NCBI RefSeq assembly: GCF_051235805.1
Contig: NZ_JBPNXV010000001.1
Span: 1,240,001 to 1,304,000, forward strand
DNA from: Pseudothermotoga_B sp051235805
GTDB taxonomy: Bacteria > Thermotogota > Thermotogae > Thermotogales > DSM-5069
Length of the DNA: 64,000 nt
Direction of reading: 5' to 3'
The first letter of the stretch is position 1. The number at the start of each line of letters is the position of its first letter. The position numbers and the translations under genes are program-made. Shown piece by piece: positions 1 to 8,507 of the stretch. Below the pieces are notes generated by a model, which was not told where the DNA came from, did no database searches, and worked only from the letters and a program-made list of their open reading frames with translations.

Positions 1-300
1 GTGATCAATCCATGGTTTGTGTGTATAGATTATTCGCTGAATCTTTCACAGAATGATTTACAAGAACTGAGTATAGAGAATCAAGCAGATCTGAAGATCG
101 TGGCGATCTTGACTATTCCGCGGGAGAAGCCTAGCGAGACAACAGTTAATCTTTTGGCACCAATTGTGATAAACTTAAAGAACAACAAAGCAAAACAAGT
201 GATTCAGGAAGAGAGTCCGTACTCGGTTAAACACCTCGTGAGAGACGAGATAGAGAGAAGCAAACAGATCATGAAAAGCAGTAAGACAGGGAGTGAATGA
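1..300 (+). CDS. fliW: Flagellar assembly factor FliW (5' end cut by window)
   Basis: FliW binds flagellin and, when freed, binds and inhibits the translational regulator CsrA, coupling flagellin secretion to its synthesis. The visible 99 residues match the C-terminal two thirds of the family, including the TTVNLLAPIVIN block and the closing tyrosine-serine segment that follows the conserved KQVI. The family is usually about 140-150 residues, so the GTG at position 1 is an internal valine codon and the true start lies outside the window. The stop overlaps the csrA start by 3 nt, the usual fliW-csrA coupling. Seen: sequence match and overlap. Known: the FliW-CsrA switch. Confidence 0.9.
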   Translation: MINPWFVCIDYSLNLSQNDLQELSIENQADLKIVAILTIPREKPSETTVNLLAPIVINLKNNKAKQVIQEESPYSVKHLVRDEIERSKQIMKSSKTGSE

Positions 301-524
301 GTCTGTTAGTCATATCGAGAAAGGCTGGGGAGAGTTTTCTGATAGGCAATGAGATAGAAGTCAAAATCTTGAAAATCGAGGGCAACGAGGTCAAGATTGG
401 TATCACAGCCCCCTTGTATGTTAAAATATATCGGTCAGAGATCTACCAAAGAATCGTCGAAGAGAACAAAACAGCAGCGCAAGTGGATGTTGGAAGCCTT
501 AAAGGAGTGATACCGAGTGATTGA
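297..524 (+). CDS. csrA: Carbon storage regulator CsrA
   Basis: Small homodimeric RNA-binding protein that binds GGA-containing hairpins near ribosome binding sites, usually to repress translation, including that of flagellin mRNA. The 75 residues begin with the typical MSLLVISRKAGESFLIG block and contain the conserved VKIGITAP segment that precedes the C-terminal RNA-binding helix. The ATG overlaps the end of fliW, with GGGAG just upstream as ribosome binding site. The last 20 or so residues are a family-variable tail. Its position next to fliW says that its main partner here is the flagellar system. Confidence 0.96.
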   Translation: MSLLVISRKAGESFLIGNEIEVKILKIEGNEVKIGITAPLYVKIYRSEIYQRIVEENKTAAQVDVGSLKGVIPSD

Positions 525-807
525 GATAAACGAATCTCTCATTAGGCATCTTGAGACATTGGCAGCACTTGAATTGACCAGTGACCAGAGAAAATCGATA
601 CAAAAAGATATGCACGAGATACTTGGTTATATGGAATTGTTGAACGAAGTCGATGTGGGTCGAGTGGAACCAATGTACACACCTATCGAAGACTTTGTTG
701 AGCTTCGTGATGATGTCGTTAAAGAATCAGGGTGTGTTGAGCTCATCAAAGCCAATTTTCCAAAAGAACGTTCGGGGCAAATCGTCGTGCCAGGGATCCA
801 CGCTTGA
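517..807 (+). CDS. gatC: Aspartyl/glutamyl-tRNA amidotransferase subunit C
   Basis: GatC is the small subunit that wraps around GatA and GatB in the enzyme converting Glu-tRNA(Gln) and/or Asp-tRNA(Asn) to the amide form. The 96-residue length, the N-terminal helical segment ending HLETLAALELT and the later VEPMYTP block are diagnostic. The GTG start follows AAAGGAG and lies inside the csrA end (8-nt overlap). GatA and GatB are not in the window. AsnRS is encoded at 30333, so Asn-tRNA can be made directly and the amidotransferase probably serves mainly Gln-tRNA; that is inference. Confidence 0.93.
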   Translation: MIEINESLIRHLETLAALELTSDQRKSIQKDMHEILGYMELLNEVDVGRVEPMYTPIEDFVELRDDVVKESGCVELIKANFPKERSGQIVVPGIHA

Positions 808-1127
808 ATTGGAAAGAAGCAGAAGAAAGGGCAGCTAAGTTCCTGCGTAAGAAAGGTTTTAAGATACTCGAAAGAAACTACCGAACGAAATACGGTGAGA
901 TAGATATCATAGCGAGGTATAGAAAATACCTCGTTTTTGTTGAGGTCAAGAGCGGTCTTCAGGAGTTTTTCCCCAGAACAAGGGTAGATCACAAGAAGAT
1001 AGAACACATTCAGCTTGCCGCGAACGACTACCTCATGAAGAATCCGTGTAGTTGCCTTGGGTATAGAATAGATGTAGTTGAAGTGACAGAGAAGGGTATA
1101 GAGCATTTTGAAGGCATATCGTTGTAA
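804..1127 (+). CDS. YraN/UPF0102 family nuclease-fold protein
   Basis: A 107-residue member of the YraN (UPF0102) family, which has a PD-(D/E)xK nuclease fold resembling Holliday-junction resolvases; its cellular role is poorly defined. Visible catalytic-type residues are E32 and D34 (GEIDII) and E47-V-K49. The family usually has 110-130 residues, so it is complete. The TTG start overlaps the gatC stop (TTGA), a coupling seen repeatedly in this genome. It is part of the translation-rich operon with smpB and gatC. Confidence 0.88.
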   Translation: MNWKEAEERAAKFLRKKGFKILERNYRTKYGEIDIIARYRKYLVFVEVKSGLQEFFPRTRVDHKKIEHIQLAANDYLMKNPCSCLGYRIDVVEVTEKGIEHFEGISL

Positions 1128-1139
1128 GGAGGAATCACT

Positions 1140-1589
1140 TTGCAGATTGTTGCCATCAACAAGAAGGCACGTGACTATGAGATAATAGAAACATACGAGG
1201 CTGGAATCGAGTTGAAGGGCACAGAGGTTAAATCTTTAAGGGAGAAAAATGTTTCTTTCAAGGACTCTTTTTGCCGTGCGAAGGATGGTGAAATTTATCT
1301 ACTAAATCTGCACATAAGTCCATACAAATTTGCAAATCGGTTTAACCACGATCCTGAAAGACCAAGAAAGTTGCTCTTGCACAAAAGAGAGATCAAGAGG
1401 CTGATAGGTAAGTTGACATCAACCGGTTTGACGATTATACCGACCAAGATCTATTTCAATCAGAACGGCATTGCAAAGGTTGAAATAGCTTTAGCAAAAG
1501 GAAGAAAACAATACGACAAGCGAGAGGAAATAAAGAAGCAAGAGATGGACAAAAAAATTAAGATGTACCTTAAACATGGAGGAAGATAG
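1140..1589 (+). CDS. smpB: SsrA-binding protein SmpB
   Basis: Binds tmRNA and delivers it to stalled ribosomes in trans-translation. The 149 residues carry the signature blocks near YEAGIELKGTEVKSLRE, the following KDSFCRAKDGEIYL and the basic C-terminal KRE-rich tail that enters the mRNA channel. The start is TTG, set by AAGGAGG 7 nt upstream (about 1126-1132). No tmRNA gene was recognised in the window. Confidence 0.96.
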   Translation: MQIVAINKKARDYEIIETYEAGIELKGTEVKSLREKNVSFKDSFCRAKDGEIYLLNLHISPYKFANRFNHDPERPRKLLLHKREIKRLIGKLTSTGLTIIPTKIYFNQNGIAKVEIALAKGRKQYDKREEIKKQEMDKKIKMYLKHGGR

Positions 1590-1593
1590 AAGC

Positions 1594-2466
1594 TTGCAAT
1601 TGATCGTTGATCGAGAAAATCAGTACAGAAGACTTGACAAATTTCTCAGAAATCAGTTGACCACTGTTCCATTGTCTGAGATCTACAAGTTCATACGCAC
1701 AGGTAAAGTTCTTGTGAATGACAGACCAGTCAAGAAAGCGAGTTATGAAATCGATCCCGGTGACAAGATCGATCTCTTAGTTGATCTTTCGCTTTACAAG
1801 AAGAAGAGAAAAGAACTGTCTGCTGTTCCGCTAAAACTCGACATTCTCTACGAGGATGACAATCTTTTGGTCCTGAACAAGAAACCTGGTATATCGCTAC
1901 ACCCTTCAGAACGAACCAAGGGCACAACTCTGATTCAAGGTTTACTGTTTTATGGTGACAGACATGGTTTCCAACCCTATCTTGTTCACAGGCTTGATAG
2001 AGATACCTCAGGGGTTTTAGTGGTGGCGAAAAACCTGCGCGTCTGCAGAGTATTGAGTAGAATGTTTAAAGAAAGATTTGTTGAGAAAGAATATATAGCG
2101 CTCATATCTGGAAGTTTGCAAGGACATGGAGTAATAGATACACCACTCGATGGTCTTGAATCGCTCACTGAATACACCGTAATCGAAAACTTTCAAAACT
2201 CAACACTTGTGAGTGTTCTTTTGCATACCGGTCGTACTCACCAGATAAGAAGGCATTTCGCCTCCATTGGAAAGCCAGTGATCGGCGACATACTTTACGG
2301 AGACAAAATGATAAACAAGTTTTACAGAGAACGGTATGGTCTGAGAAGACAGTTCTTGCACTGCATTCGTATCAGCTTTGCAGATCCTTCTCAGCCTCGA
2401 AGGTTACAGATCAAAGCCCCTCTCAGTGAAGATCTTGAGGATGTTCTCAGGGGGCTACGAAGATGA
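1594..2466 (+). CDS. RluA/RluD-family pseudouridine synthase
   Basis: Converts specific uridines of 23S rRNA (or tRNA) to pseudouridine. It has an N-terminal S4-like RNA-binding region (about residues 10-70) and the RluA catalytic domain with HRLDRDTSGVLVVAK, whose first Asp (about residue 135) is the expected nucleophile; a GRTHQIRRH motif follows. I chose TTG at 1594 because GGAGGA (1578-1583) precedes it; an ATG at 1576 in the same frame lacks a site and overlaps smpB by 14 nt. About 290 residues, normal for the family. Which rRNA site it modifies cannot be told from the sequence. Confidence 0.9.
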   Translation: MQLIVDRENQYRRLDKFLRNQLTTVPLSEIYKFIRTGKVLVNDRPVKKASYEIDPGDKIDLLVDLSLYKKKRKELSAVPLKLDILYEDDNLLVLNKKPGISLHPSERTKGTTLIQGLLFYGDRHGFQPYLVHRLDRDTSGVLVVAKNLRVCRVLSRMFKERFVEKEYIALISGSLQGHGVIDTPLDGLESLTEYTVIENFQNSTLVSVLLHTGRTHQIRRHFASIGKPVIGDILYGDKMINKFYRERYGLRRQFLHCIRISFADPSQPRRLQIKAPLSEDLEDVLRGLRR

Positions 2467-3722
2467 AAACGCTGATGATTTTGTTAGTCACATCCATGTG
2501 TTTTTCACAACAGCTACTTCTGAACACCTATGACAACAGTGGCTACTTACTGCTAAACGATCAAGTGGTGATGAATTTCCACTTTCAGTACAGCCAAGAA
2601 AGCTCTTTCAGAAGCTACATCATCGATTGGTATTCCCCACCAAAGACTCTCGTCGACTATATACCTCTACCAAAGCAAGAGTTCTTCATAACGGCAGCCG
2701 GCAAAACAATAGGTACAGCGATGACAGATATCATTCTGCCCGAATCGGTGTACAAAAAGGTAGTAGAGCTCTTTCAGACTGGTACGATGGTTTATGTGAC
2801 CGTAGATAGATACCCAATAGAGATCTATCGAGATCACATAACGGTAGTTGAATACGACAGGCAAAAGATCGAAGAATTCTTACCGCATTTTATCGCTTAT
2901 GATCTGTCGAAGATTACAAAGGCTGGGAAGTATCCCTTAGAACCAACCAGCGTGCAGATCGAATGGGCTGTAGTTCAGTACGAGGGTTTTGGTGGAGCGA
3001 TCATACCGATTTTCAAAGATCAGATCTACACTGTTCTTTGGAGTGTAGATGGCACTGATCTGAAAGGTCCCTGCGTGGTTTTTCCAACAGGGCAACACTC
3101 GGTTGAAGCTAAAGTGAATGCCAACCTTTGGCATTTCAGTCTTTCTGTTGATGAATGGAGATATTCCTTCGAAGAAAGAGCAGTCGAAATGGGTAGCAAT
3201 TTGGAGGAAAGGATTCTTTCAATAAGCGGGTTGGACATCGGAAAGTTGACAATTCCCGGAACCTTCGTCTTCTTGAAACAGCTTGATGGTGGAATGGAAG
3301 TGCAAAAAGTGAACTCAGTTGATTCAACATCACCTGTTCTCGAACTGAATCTTACGGAATTATCCCCAGGGATCTTCGAGTTGTCGACAGATGTTGAAGA
3401 CATGACAGCGTGTACAATAGAGGTCTTTGTGAATGGAGAAAGGATTCAGTTAACCAGAGGTGTAATAAATCTCGAAAAGCCAAACACTGTGATAGTTGTA
3501 ACCGCCCGGGATGCTTTTGAAAACAGATCATATGCGATTCGGCAGATCATTCAGAATACACAGCTTGAGAGAGATGGGATGATCAGTAGAGATCGAGAAG
3601 TGGTTTTTGACATCTTTGGTTTCAGCTTCTACTCTCCGTATGTCAAATGGTGGTTGGATAAAGATGTGAATGCAAAGGTGATGACGAGTGACAAAAGGTA
3701 TCTCATTGAAGCGACTCAGTAG
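2463..3722 (+). CDS. Secreted protein of unknown function
   Basis: I do not recognise this 419-residue protein. It starts with a signal peptide (MKTLMILLVTSMCFS, probable cleavage before QQ), so it is exported. The interior is rich in beta-forming residues; residues about 290-370 look like an Ig-type or cadherin-like beta sandwich (ELSTDVEDMTACTIEVFVNGE and a following ARDAFENRS). No catalytic motif is evident. Its ATG overlaps the stop of the pseudouridine synthase gene (ATGA), and the next gene, a membrane protein, overlaps its end by 35 nt, so the two are probably translationally coupled and may act together in the envelope. Confidence 0.75.
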   Translation: MKTLMILLVTSMCFSQQLLLNTYDNSGYLLLNDQVVMNFHFQYSQESSFRSYIIDWYSPPKTLVDYIPLPKQEFFITAAGKTIGTAMTDIILPESVYKKVVELFQTGTMVYVTVDRYPIEIYRDHITVVEYDRQKIEEFLPHFIAYDLSKITKAGKYPLEPTSVQIEWAVVQYEGFGGAIIPIFKDQIYTVLWSVDGTDLKGPCVVFPTGQHSVEAKVNANLWHFSLSVDEWRYSFEERAVEMGSNLEERILSISGLDIGKLTIPGTFVFLKQLDGGMEVQKVNSVDSTSPVLELNLTELSPGIFELSTDVEDMTACTIEVFVNGERIQLTRGVINLEKPNTVIVVTARDAFENRSYAIRQIIQNTQLERDGMISRDREVVFDIFGFSFYSPYVKWWLDKDVNAKVMTSDKRYLIEATQ

Positions 3723-4980
3723 CTGGTTATTCTTTCTGACAACTCTCATCTATCTTTCCTTTTTTACACCAATGAGAATTGTGAGCGACAAAAGAGCACT
3801 GGCTTATTCCGTTGGCTTTACCATCGATGACAAGAGAATCAGTCTTGAAAACGGTGAAATCCTTTGGGTAGTAGAACCAGGTGACGCGATTCAGCCATAT
3901 ATGAGGTATGTGATCTTCAAGGGTGATTTCACTGGCTTAGACGCAAAAGGATATATAGAGGTTCTAGACAAATACAGAATCCACACCGGTGTACTCGAAT
4001 TCAACGAAAGCCTCCCTTTTGCCAAGAAAATAGCTTCAGAGAGGGCATTGAAAGACCTCGTTTTCCGCGTGCACACGGTGAGACAAGAGGAAGTTGAAAA
4101 ACTTAAATTGGACGAGAAAATGATATACTATCGACTCCGCAGGGCGATTCTCGAAAGAAGTATCGATCTTTTGTGGATACAACCTCTTGAGAACATCGAC
4201 ACACAGGAGATTTTGAAGAAAATTGAAAAGGAGTTTGGAAAACCTACATCCTTACCCATTCCCCAGCAAAGTTTCCCAAAGACTGGTTTGATACCTTTCT
4301 TGGCTATTCTCTTTGGTTTGGCATCCTTCAAATTGATCACGATCTTTCCGGCTTTGCTGATCTTGCCTTTTGATTTCTCGATCGCTGTCTCAGTTGCTTC
4401 GATAACTGCAACTGTGGTATTATACTTTTCCATTCGCAAAAAACAGTTTCTACCCTTGGTCTATCTTCTACTCGGGATGTTGACCTATGCCGCACTCTCA
4501 GATTTCAGTCACATGAATGACCTAAGCCAGTTCAGAGGTGTTAAAATCTCGCTTGTGGCATTGCCGATGACTCTGGCAACGATCTCTCTTCTCAGAGAAT
4601 GGAAGTGGCTCAAGAAGTACCTCCCTCTTGTAGTTGTCGCTGGCGTAATCTTTGGTTTCTACTACATCTCAAGATCTGGAAACATAGCGTTTGTCGTAGA
4701 TGCTGAGAGGAAACTGAGAGATTTCATCGAGGGCATCCTTTGGATCAGACCCAGGTTCAAGGAATTGGTTTTCTACCCGGTCTATTTCCTTTCAATTTGT
4801 TTGAAGAAGTTCAAGTGGTCCTTTGCATTTGAAATAATCGGCTCGATAGCACTTATCTCAACCTTCAACACCTTTTGCCACATAAAAACTCCCATGATCG
4901 TTTCGCTCTATAGATCTCTTTTCACAATCTTTTTCGGCTATCTCACCTATTTCTTCATGAGGCGTTCAAAATGGTTCTAA
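3688..4980 (+). CDS. Multi-spanning membrane protein, DUF5693-like
   Basis: A 430-residue integral membrane protein with one N-terminal anchor, an extracytoplasmic domain to about residue 190, then seven or eight hydrophobic segments. The C-terminal part (YYISRSGN, then LRDFIEGILWIRPRFKE) resembles the conserved core of the DUF5693 family, which in Firmicutes often lies beside csaB, a pyruvyl transferase for cell-surface polymers. I infer an envelope role; the biochemical function is unknown. The GTG at 3688 follows AAAGGTGAT; a TTG at 3706 is possible. Confidence 0.7.
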   Translation: MTKGISLKRLSSWLFFLTTLIYLSFFTPMRIVSDKRALAYSVGFTIDDKRISLENGEILWVVEPGDAIQPYMRYVIFKGDFTGLDAKGYIEVLDKYRIHTGVLEFNESLPFAKKIASERALKDLVFRVHTVRQEEVEKLKLDEKMIYYRLRRAILERSIDLLWIQPLENIDTQEILKKIEKEFGKPTSLPIPQQSFPKTGLIPFLAILFGLASFKLITIFPALLILPFDFSIAVSVASITATVVLYFSIRKKQFLPLVYLLLGMLTYAALSDFSHMNDLSQFRGVKISLVALPMTLATISLLREWKWLKKYLPLVVVAGVIFGFYYISRSGNIAFVVDAERKLRDFIEGILWIRPRFKELVFYPVYFLSICLKKFKWSFAFEIIGSIALISTFNTFCHIKTPMIVSLYRSLFTIFFGYLTYFFMRRSKWF

Positions 4981-5927
4981 ACATCTATGATTTTGACTAC
5001 TTGATCAGAATGAGAAAGCTACAGATCAAAAGAGAGAGAGTTGTTCAGGTCTTGAAGAGAGTTGAGCCTTGGTCACAAGAGGATCTTCAGATTCTTTCCA
5101 ACAACTTACTCGGTCCAATGAGAAAGATAGTGAAAGATGAAACAGCTGAGTTCTTTCAGTCTTGCCTCACCGAATTGTTTGTGAAAGGTCGCCCTTTAGC
5201 TGAAAGATTGAAGATTTTGTCCAAGAAGCTTTCGATATCAACAGTGGCTTGTCTTGAGCCACTCTTTTGGTTGAAACCATCATTGTATCCACCGCCAAGT
5301 GAAGAAATGCTTGCTTTGGTTGATACCGAGGAGCTGTTTTCCTTTGTTTCGATATCACGAAAATTACTCAGAGAATCGATGCTGAAGGATTTCATAGAAT
5401 TCCAAGCCGCATTGACTAAGAGTGAAACAAGTGAAGTTGCTTGGTTCATCGATGAGATCAACCACATAACAGTCTATGACTGTGTGAAGATCGAACCTTA
5501 TAGACAACTCTATAAAGAACTCGATCAGGTCATCCAAACCGAGGTTGACTCAAAACTGAGATGTCATCCGTATGTCAAAGGAGCGTTGAAGCGTAAGGCA
5601 AAGCAACCCATGGTCTTGGACGGCAGCAATATCTTCATGCTCAGAAGAAGACTTTCAGACCTCGAATTCGTTCTCGAAGAGATCGCACGAGGCGATCATT
5701 TTTTCTATCCATTCTGGGTGGTCTTCGACAGAAATATCATTCATCTTGTCAAAGATGAAATCACTTCTCCATGGTTTAAAAGTCCTCTCGTCTATTTGCA
5801 TTCACCTGCAGATGAGCTGATTTTGAAGATCGCAAAAGAGGAAAACGCAGTCATTTTGAGCAGTGATAGATTCAGACAGTGGGGTACAGACCTACCAAGA
5901 ATTGACCCAAGGAGGTTCTTTGCATGA
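4971..5927 (+). CDS. NYN/PIN-domain (Zc3h12a-like) putative ribonuclease
   Basis: A 318-residue protein with an unassigned helical N-terminal two thirds and a C-terminal domain that looks like a NYN/PIN nuclease: VLDGSNIF with its acidic residue near 215, VVFDRN near 245, then SPADELILKIAKEENAVILS and SDRF near 283-305. These supply the three or four acidic residues expected at a metal-dependent RNase site. The target RNA is unknown. Its ATG overlaps the preceding gene by 10 nt and its stop overlaps the queA start by 4 nt. The N-terminal region may bind the substrate or a partner; that is a guess. Confidence 0.7.
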   Translation: MVLNIYDFDYLIRMRKLQIKRERVVQVLKRVEPWSQEDLQILSNNLLGPMRKIVKDETAEFFQSCLTELFVKGRPLAERLKILSKKLSISTVACLEPLFWLKPSLYPPPSEEMLALVDTEELFSFVSISRKLLRESMLKDFIEFQAALTKSETSEVAWFIDEINHITVYDCVKIEPYRQLYKELDQVIQTEVDSKLRCHPYVKGALKRKAKQPMVLDGSNIFMLRRRLSDLEFVLEEIARGDHFFYPFWVVFDRNIIHLVKDEITSPWFKSPLVYLHSPADELILKIAKEENAVILSSDRFRQWGTDLPRIDPRRFFA

Positions 5928-6913
5928 AGTTGTCAGATTTCGATTACCAATTGCCTGAAGAGCTGATAGCTCAGATACCAGCCGAACCGCGCGATAGCTC
6001 AAGACTGATGGTTTTACACCGAGATAAGGGTTCAATCGAGCACAGGATCTTTAGACAGATTATCGAATACCTTCAGCCGAAAGATCTCTTAGTGCTGAAC
6101 AACACGCGCGTTATTCCAGCCAGATTCTTCGCCAAGAAAGGCACTTCAACGATTGAAGTTTTCTTGCTCAAAAAGGCAGAAAATGATGTGTGGGAATGTA
6201 TGGTAAAACCTGGGAAAAAGGTCAAACCTGGAGATCTTCTCACTTTCGAAGGATTCACGGCAAGGTGTTTGGACAGAACCGATGACGGCACGAGGATCTT
6301 AAGGTTCGACATACCAGACGATAAACTTCTCACCTATGGTGAAGCCCCGTTGCCACCTTATGTTCACAACAAGGTCTCTCTGGAAAGATACCAGACAGTC
6401 TATGCGAAAGTGGATGGTGCTGTTGCTGCACCGACAGCTGGCTTACATTTCACCGAACAACTCATTCAGAGAATAAAGGAGCGTGGAGTTCAAATCACCG
6501 AGATAACACTTCACGTTGGGATTGGAACCTTTAGACCTGTCAAAACGGAGAATATTGCTGAGCACAAAATCCATTCGGAGAGCTACGAGATATCTTCCGA
6601 AACTCTCAGTCTCATAAGCCAGTCAAAAGCAATTGGTGGGAGAGTGATAGCGGTAGGAACTACTGTAGTACGTGCATTAGAAGAATATGCAAGGAGTGGT
6701 AAGGTTAAAGGACACACATCACTGTTCATATACCCACCCTTTGAGTTCAGGATAGTGGATGCTCTGGTGACGAATTTCCATTTACCCAAATCGACTTTGT
6801 TAATGTTGGTCAGTGCTTTTGCAGGTTATGATCTTATTGTGAGAGCCTATCAAGAGGCCATCAAAGAGAGATACCGTTTTTACTCCTTTGGTGATGCGAT
6901 GTTGATACTGTAG
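5924..6913 (+). CDS. queA: S-adenosylmethionine:tRNA ribosyltransferase-isomerase QueA
   Basis: Transfers and isomerises the ribosyl part of S-adenosylmethionine to preQ1-modified tRNA, giving epoxyqueuosine at the wobble position. The 329 residues show the family blocks LSDFDYQLPEELIAQ, LLVLNNTRVIPAR, GAVAAPTAGLHFT, TLHVGIGTFRPV and, near the end, TNFHLPKSTLLMLVSAF. Start ATG follows GGAGG inside the previous gene and overlaps its stop. tRNA-guanine transglycosylase is not in the window. Confidence 0.97.
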   Translation: MKLSDFDYQLPEELIAQIPAEPRDSSRLMVLHRDKGSIEHRIFRQIIEYLQPKDLLVLNNTRVIPARFFAKKGTSTIEVFLLKKAENDVWECMVKPGKKVKPGDLLTFEGFTARCLDRTDDGTRILRFDIPDDKLLTYGEAPLPPYVHNKVSLERYQTVYAKVDGAVAAPTAGLHFTEQLIQRIKERGVQITEITLHVGIGTFRPVKTENIAEHKIHSESYEISSETLSLISQSKAIGGRVIAVGTTVVRALEEYARSGKVKGHTSLFIYPPFEFRIVDALVTNFHLPKSTLLMLVSAFAGYDLIVRAYQEAIKERYRFYSFGDAMLIL

Positions 6914-6925
6914 AAAGGTGATTCT

Positions 6926-7873
6926 GTGAAACAAGGTCTGACATTAGAACCAATTTTTTCAAACAATCGAAAGACCTTTTTCAGAATACTCGAACTGCCT
7001 TTTTCGGCATTGGTTGAGTATTTGAAAGAAGTACCCATTGGCTTGAGTCTCGATGCTGAGTTGCTGAACGAGAATGAAACAAGATTGGAACGAATCTCAA
7101 GTGATGAGAAAAGTTTGTCAGAAGAAATCGTTGAAAACCTCGTCTTCGCCAGACTAGATGAAGAAACTGAAAGGATTGCCGAATACATCGCTTACAACAT
7201 AGACGATCATGGTAATATGATGGTTTCCATTGAGGAAGTTTGTGAAAAACTGAAGACCGATGCCTCAGTTGTCAACAGGGCTATCAATGCCATAAAAGAA
7301 GTTGGCCCGGACGGAATACTCGAAGGTAAGGTTGTTGGCTTTGGAGTGAAATCACATTACATTGAACCGGATGTAATTGTGAACGAAGATTTGAGTATCT
7401 CGGTTAAAGAGATAGGCGTGAGGCAGCCTCGCCATTTCACGAAACTGGAATTGAAGATCTTCATTTTTCTAAACGAAGCAATCAACTACAGAAGACAGCT
7501 GCTTTTGACTCTTGGTCAAATGCTCGTAAGAGAAAACACACTCTTTTTGTCGAAGAAGATCGAATATCCTCAGAAGATCACAATGAGTCAGGCTGCCAAA
7601 TCTTCGAATGTGAGTGTTTCAACTGTGTCCAGAGCGATCAGTGGGAAGTACGTAAAAACACCGATAGGCATCTTTCAGATGAGGTCTTTTTTCGGACGAA
7701 ATGTGGAAAAAGATTACCTACTGAAGGAACTTTCTAAGATCGTTGCCGAAGATTGCAAATTAACAGACAAAGAGATCGCTGAACGATTGAGACCAAAGGG
7801 TATATACATTAGCAGGAGAACGGTGAACAAGTACAGACAGATATTCTACAAACTTTCAAAAGGGAATGATTGA
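6926..7873 (+). CDS. rpoN: RNA polymerase sigma-54 factor, short form
   Basis: Alternative sigma factor that recognises -24/-12 promoters and needs an AAA+ activator. The 315-residue protein ends with an RpoN box (SRRTVNKYRQ, residues about 296-305) and has the preceding helix-turn-helix region (MSQAAKSSNVSVSTVSRAIS) and the core-binding domain. Region I is present (MKQGLTLEP onwards) but almost lacks the usual glutamine-rich repeat, and the acidic region II is short. E. coli RpoN is about 477 residues, so this is a compact version. The GTG start follows AAAGGTGATTC. It lies between queA and the isoprenoid genes, with no enhancer-binding activator nearby. Confidence 0.88.
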   Translation: MKQGLTLEPIFSNNRKTFFRILELPFSALVEYLKEVPIGLSLDAELLNENETRLERISSDEKSLSEEIVENLVFARLDEETERIAEYIAYNIDDHGNMMVSIEEVCEKLKTDASVVNRAINAIKEVGPDGILEGKVVGFGVKSHYIEPDVIVNEDLSISVKEIGVRQPRHFTKLELKIFIFLNEAINYRRQLLLTLGQMLVRENTLFLSKKIEYPQKITMSQAAKSSNVSVSTVSRAISGKYVKTPIGIFQMRSFFGRNVEKDYLLKELSKIVAEDCKLTDKEIAERLRPKGIYISRRTVNKYRQIFYKLSKGND

Positions 7874-8507
7874 ACTGAGGGCAATTGTCTTTTTGAACGG
7901 TGATTACACAGAACAACAAGTTGGCAGTTTGATGGAAAATGATATCGTCGTTGCCGTTGATGGCGGAGCAAAGTACTTGCTCAAAAGAAGGATCACACCC
8001 AGAATCTTTGTTGGAGACGCCGATTCCGTTGAAAAAAGTGTTCTGGAAGAGCTGTTGAAACTGGGGTGTGAGGTATATCTGTACCCAGAGGACAAAGATG
8101 AAATTGATGCGCAGCTTGCCATCGAAAGAGTTCTACAGCTCGGTGTAGATGAGATAATAATACGTGGTTGGCAAGGCGAACGTCTGGACATGATACTTGC
8201 CCTCATCTATCTGATGCACAAATACCATGATGTGAAGATGATCGCTAAGGATGACAATCTTGAGATGGGTGTGATCACAGGTCACGTTGAACTCGATTCA
8301 GTTGAAGGTGAAAAATGGTCGATCTTGCCGATTTGTGGAGATGCAGCTGGAGTAACTTTGGAAGGCTTCAAGTATCCACTGCACAAAGGATCTATGCCTT
8401 GTCATAAACCTTTCGGCGTAAGTAACGTTGCCATAACCAGTAAGGTGAGGATAACAGTCGAGAAAGGATCGGTGGTTTATTTCAGATGGATAAGACAACC
8501 GTCGTGA
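7866..8507 (+). CDS. Thiamine pyrophosphokinase (thiamine diphosphokinase)
   Basis: Transfers pyrophosphate from ATP to thiamine to form thiamine diphosphate. The 213 residues contain VAVDGGAKYLL, the FVGDADSV acidic motif, KDEIDAQLAIE and GWQGERLDM, which line the nucleotide and thiamine sites of this family. The ATG overlaps the end of rpoN by 8 nt, and the C-terminus overlaps dxr by 22 nt. Its product is the cofactor of DXP synthase, the step just before the neighbouring dxr, which may explain the grouping; DXP synthase itself is not here. Confidence 0.87.
   Translation: MIELRAIVFLNGDYTEQQVGSLMENDIVVAVDGGAKYLLKRRITPRIFVGDADSVEKSVLEELLKLGCEVYLYPEDKDEIDAQLAIERVLQLGVDEIIIRGWQGERLDMILALIYLMHKYHDVKMIAKDDNLEMGVITGHVELDSVEGEKWSILPICGDAAGVTLEGFKYPLHKGSMPCHKPFGVSNVAITSKVRITVEKGSVVYFRWIRQPS

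Noticed and set aside
627..1106. 159-codon minus-strand frame opposite gatC and yraN
   Set aside because: It lies fully antisense to two recognisable genes, has no ribosome site and no protein-like motifs.
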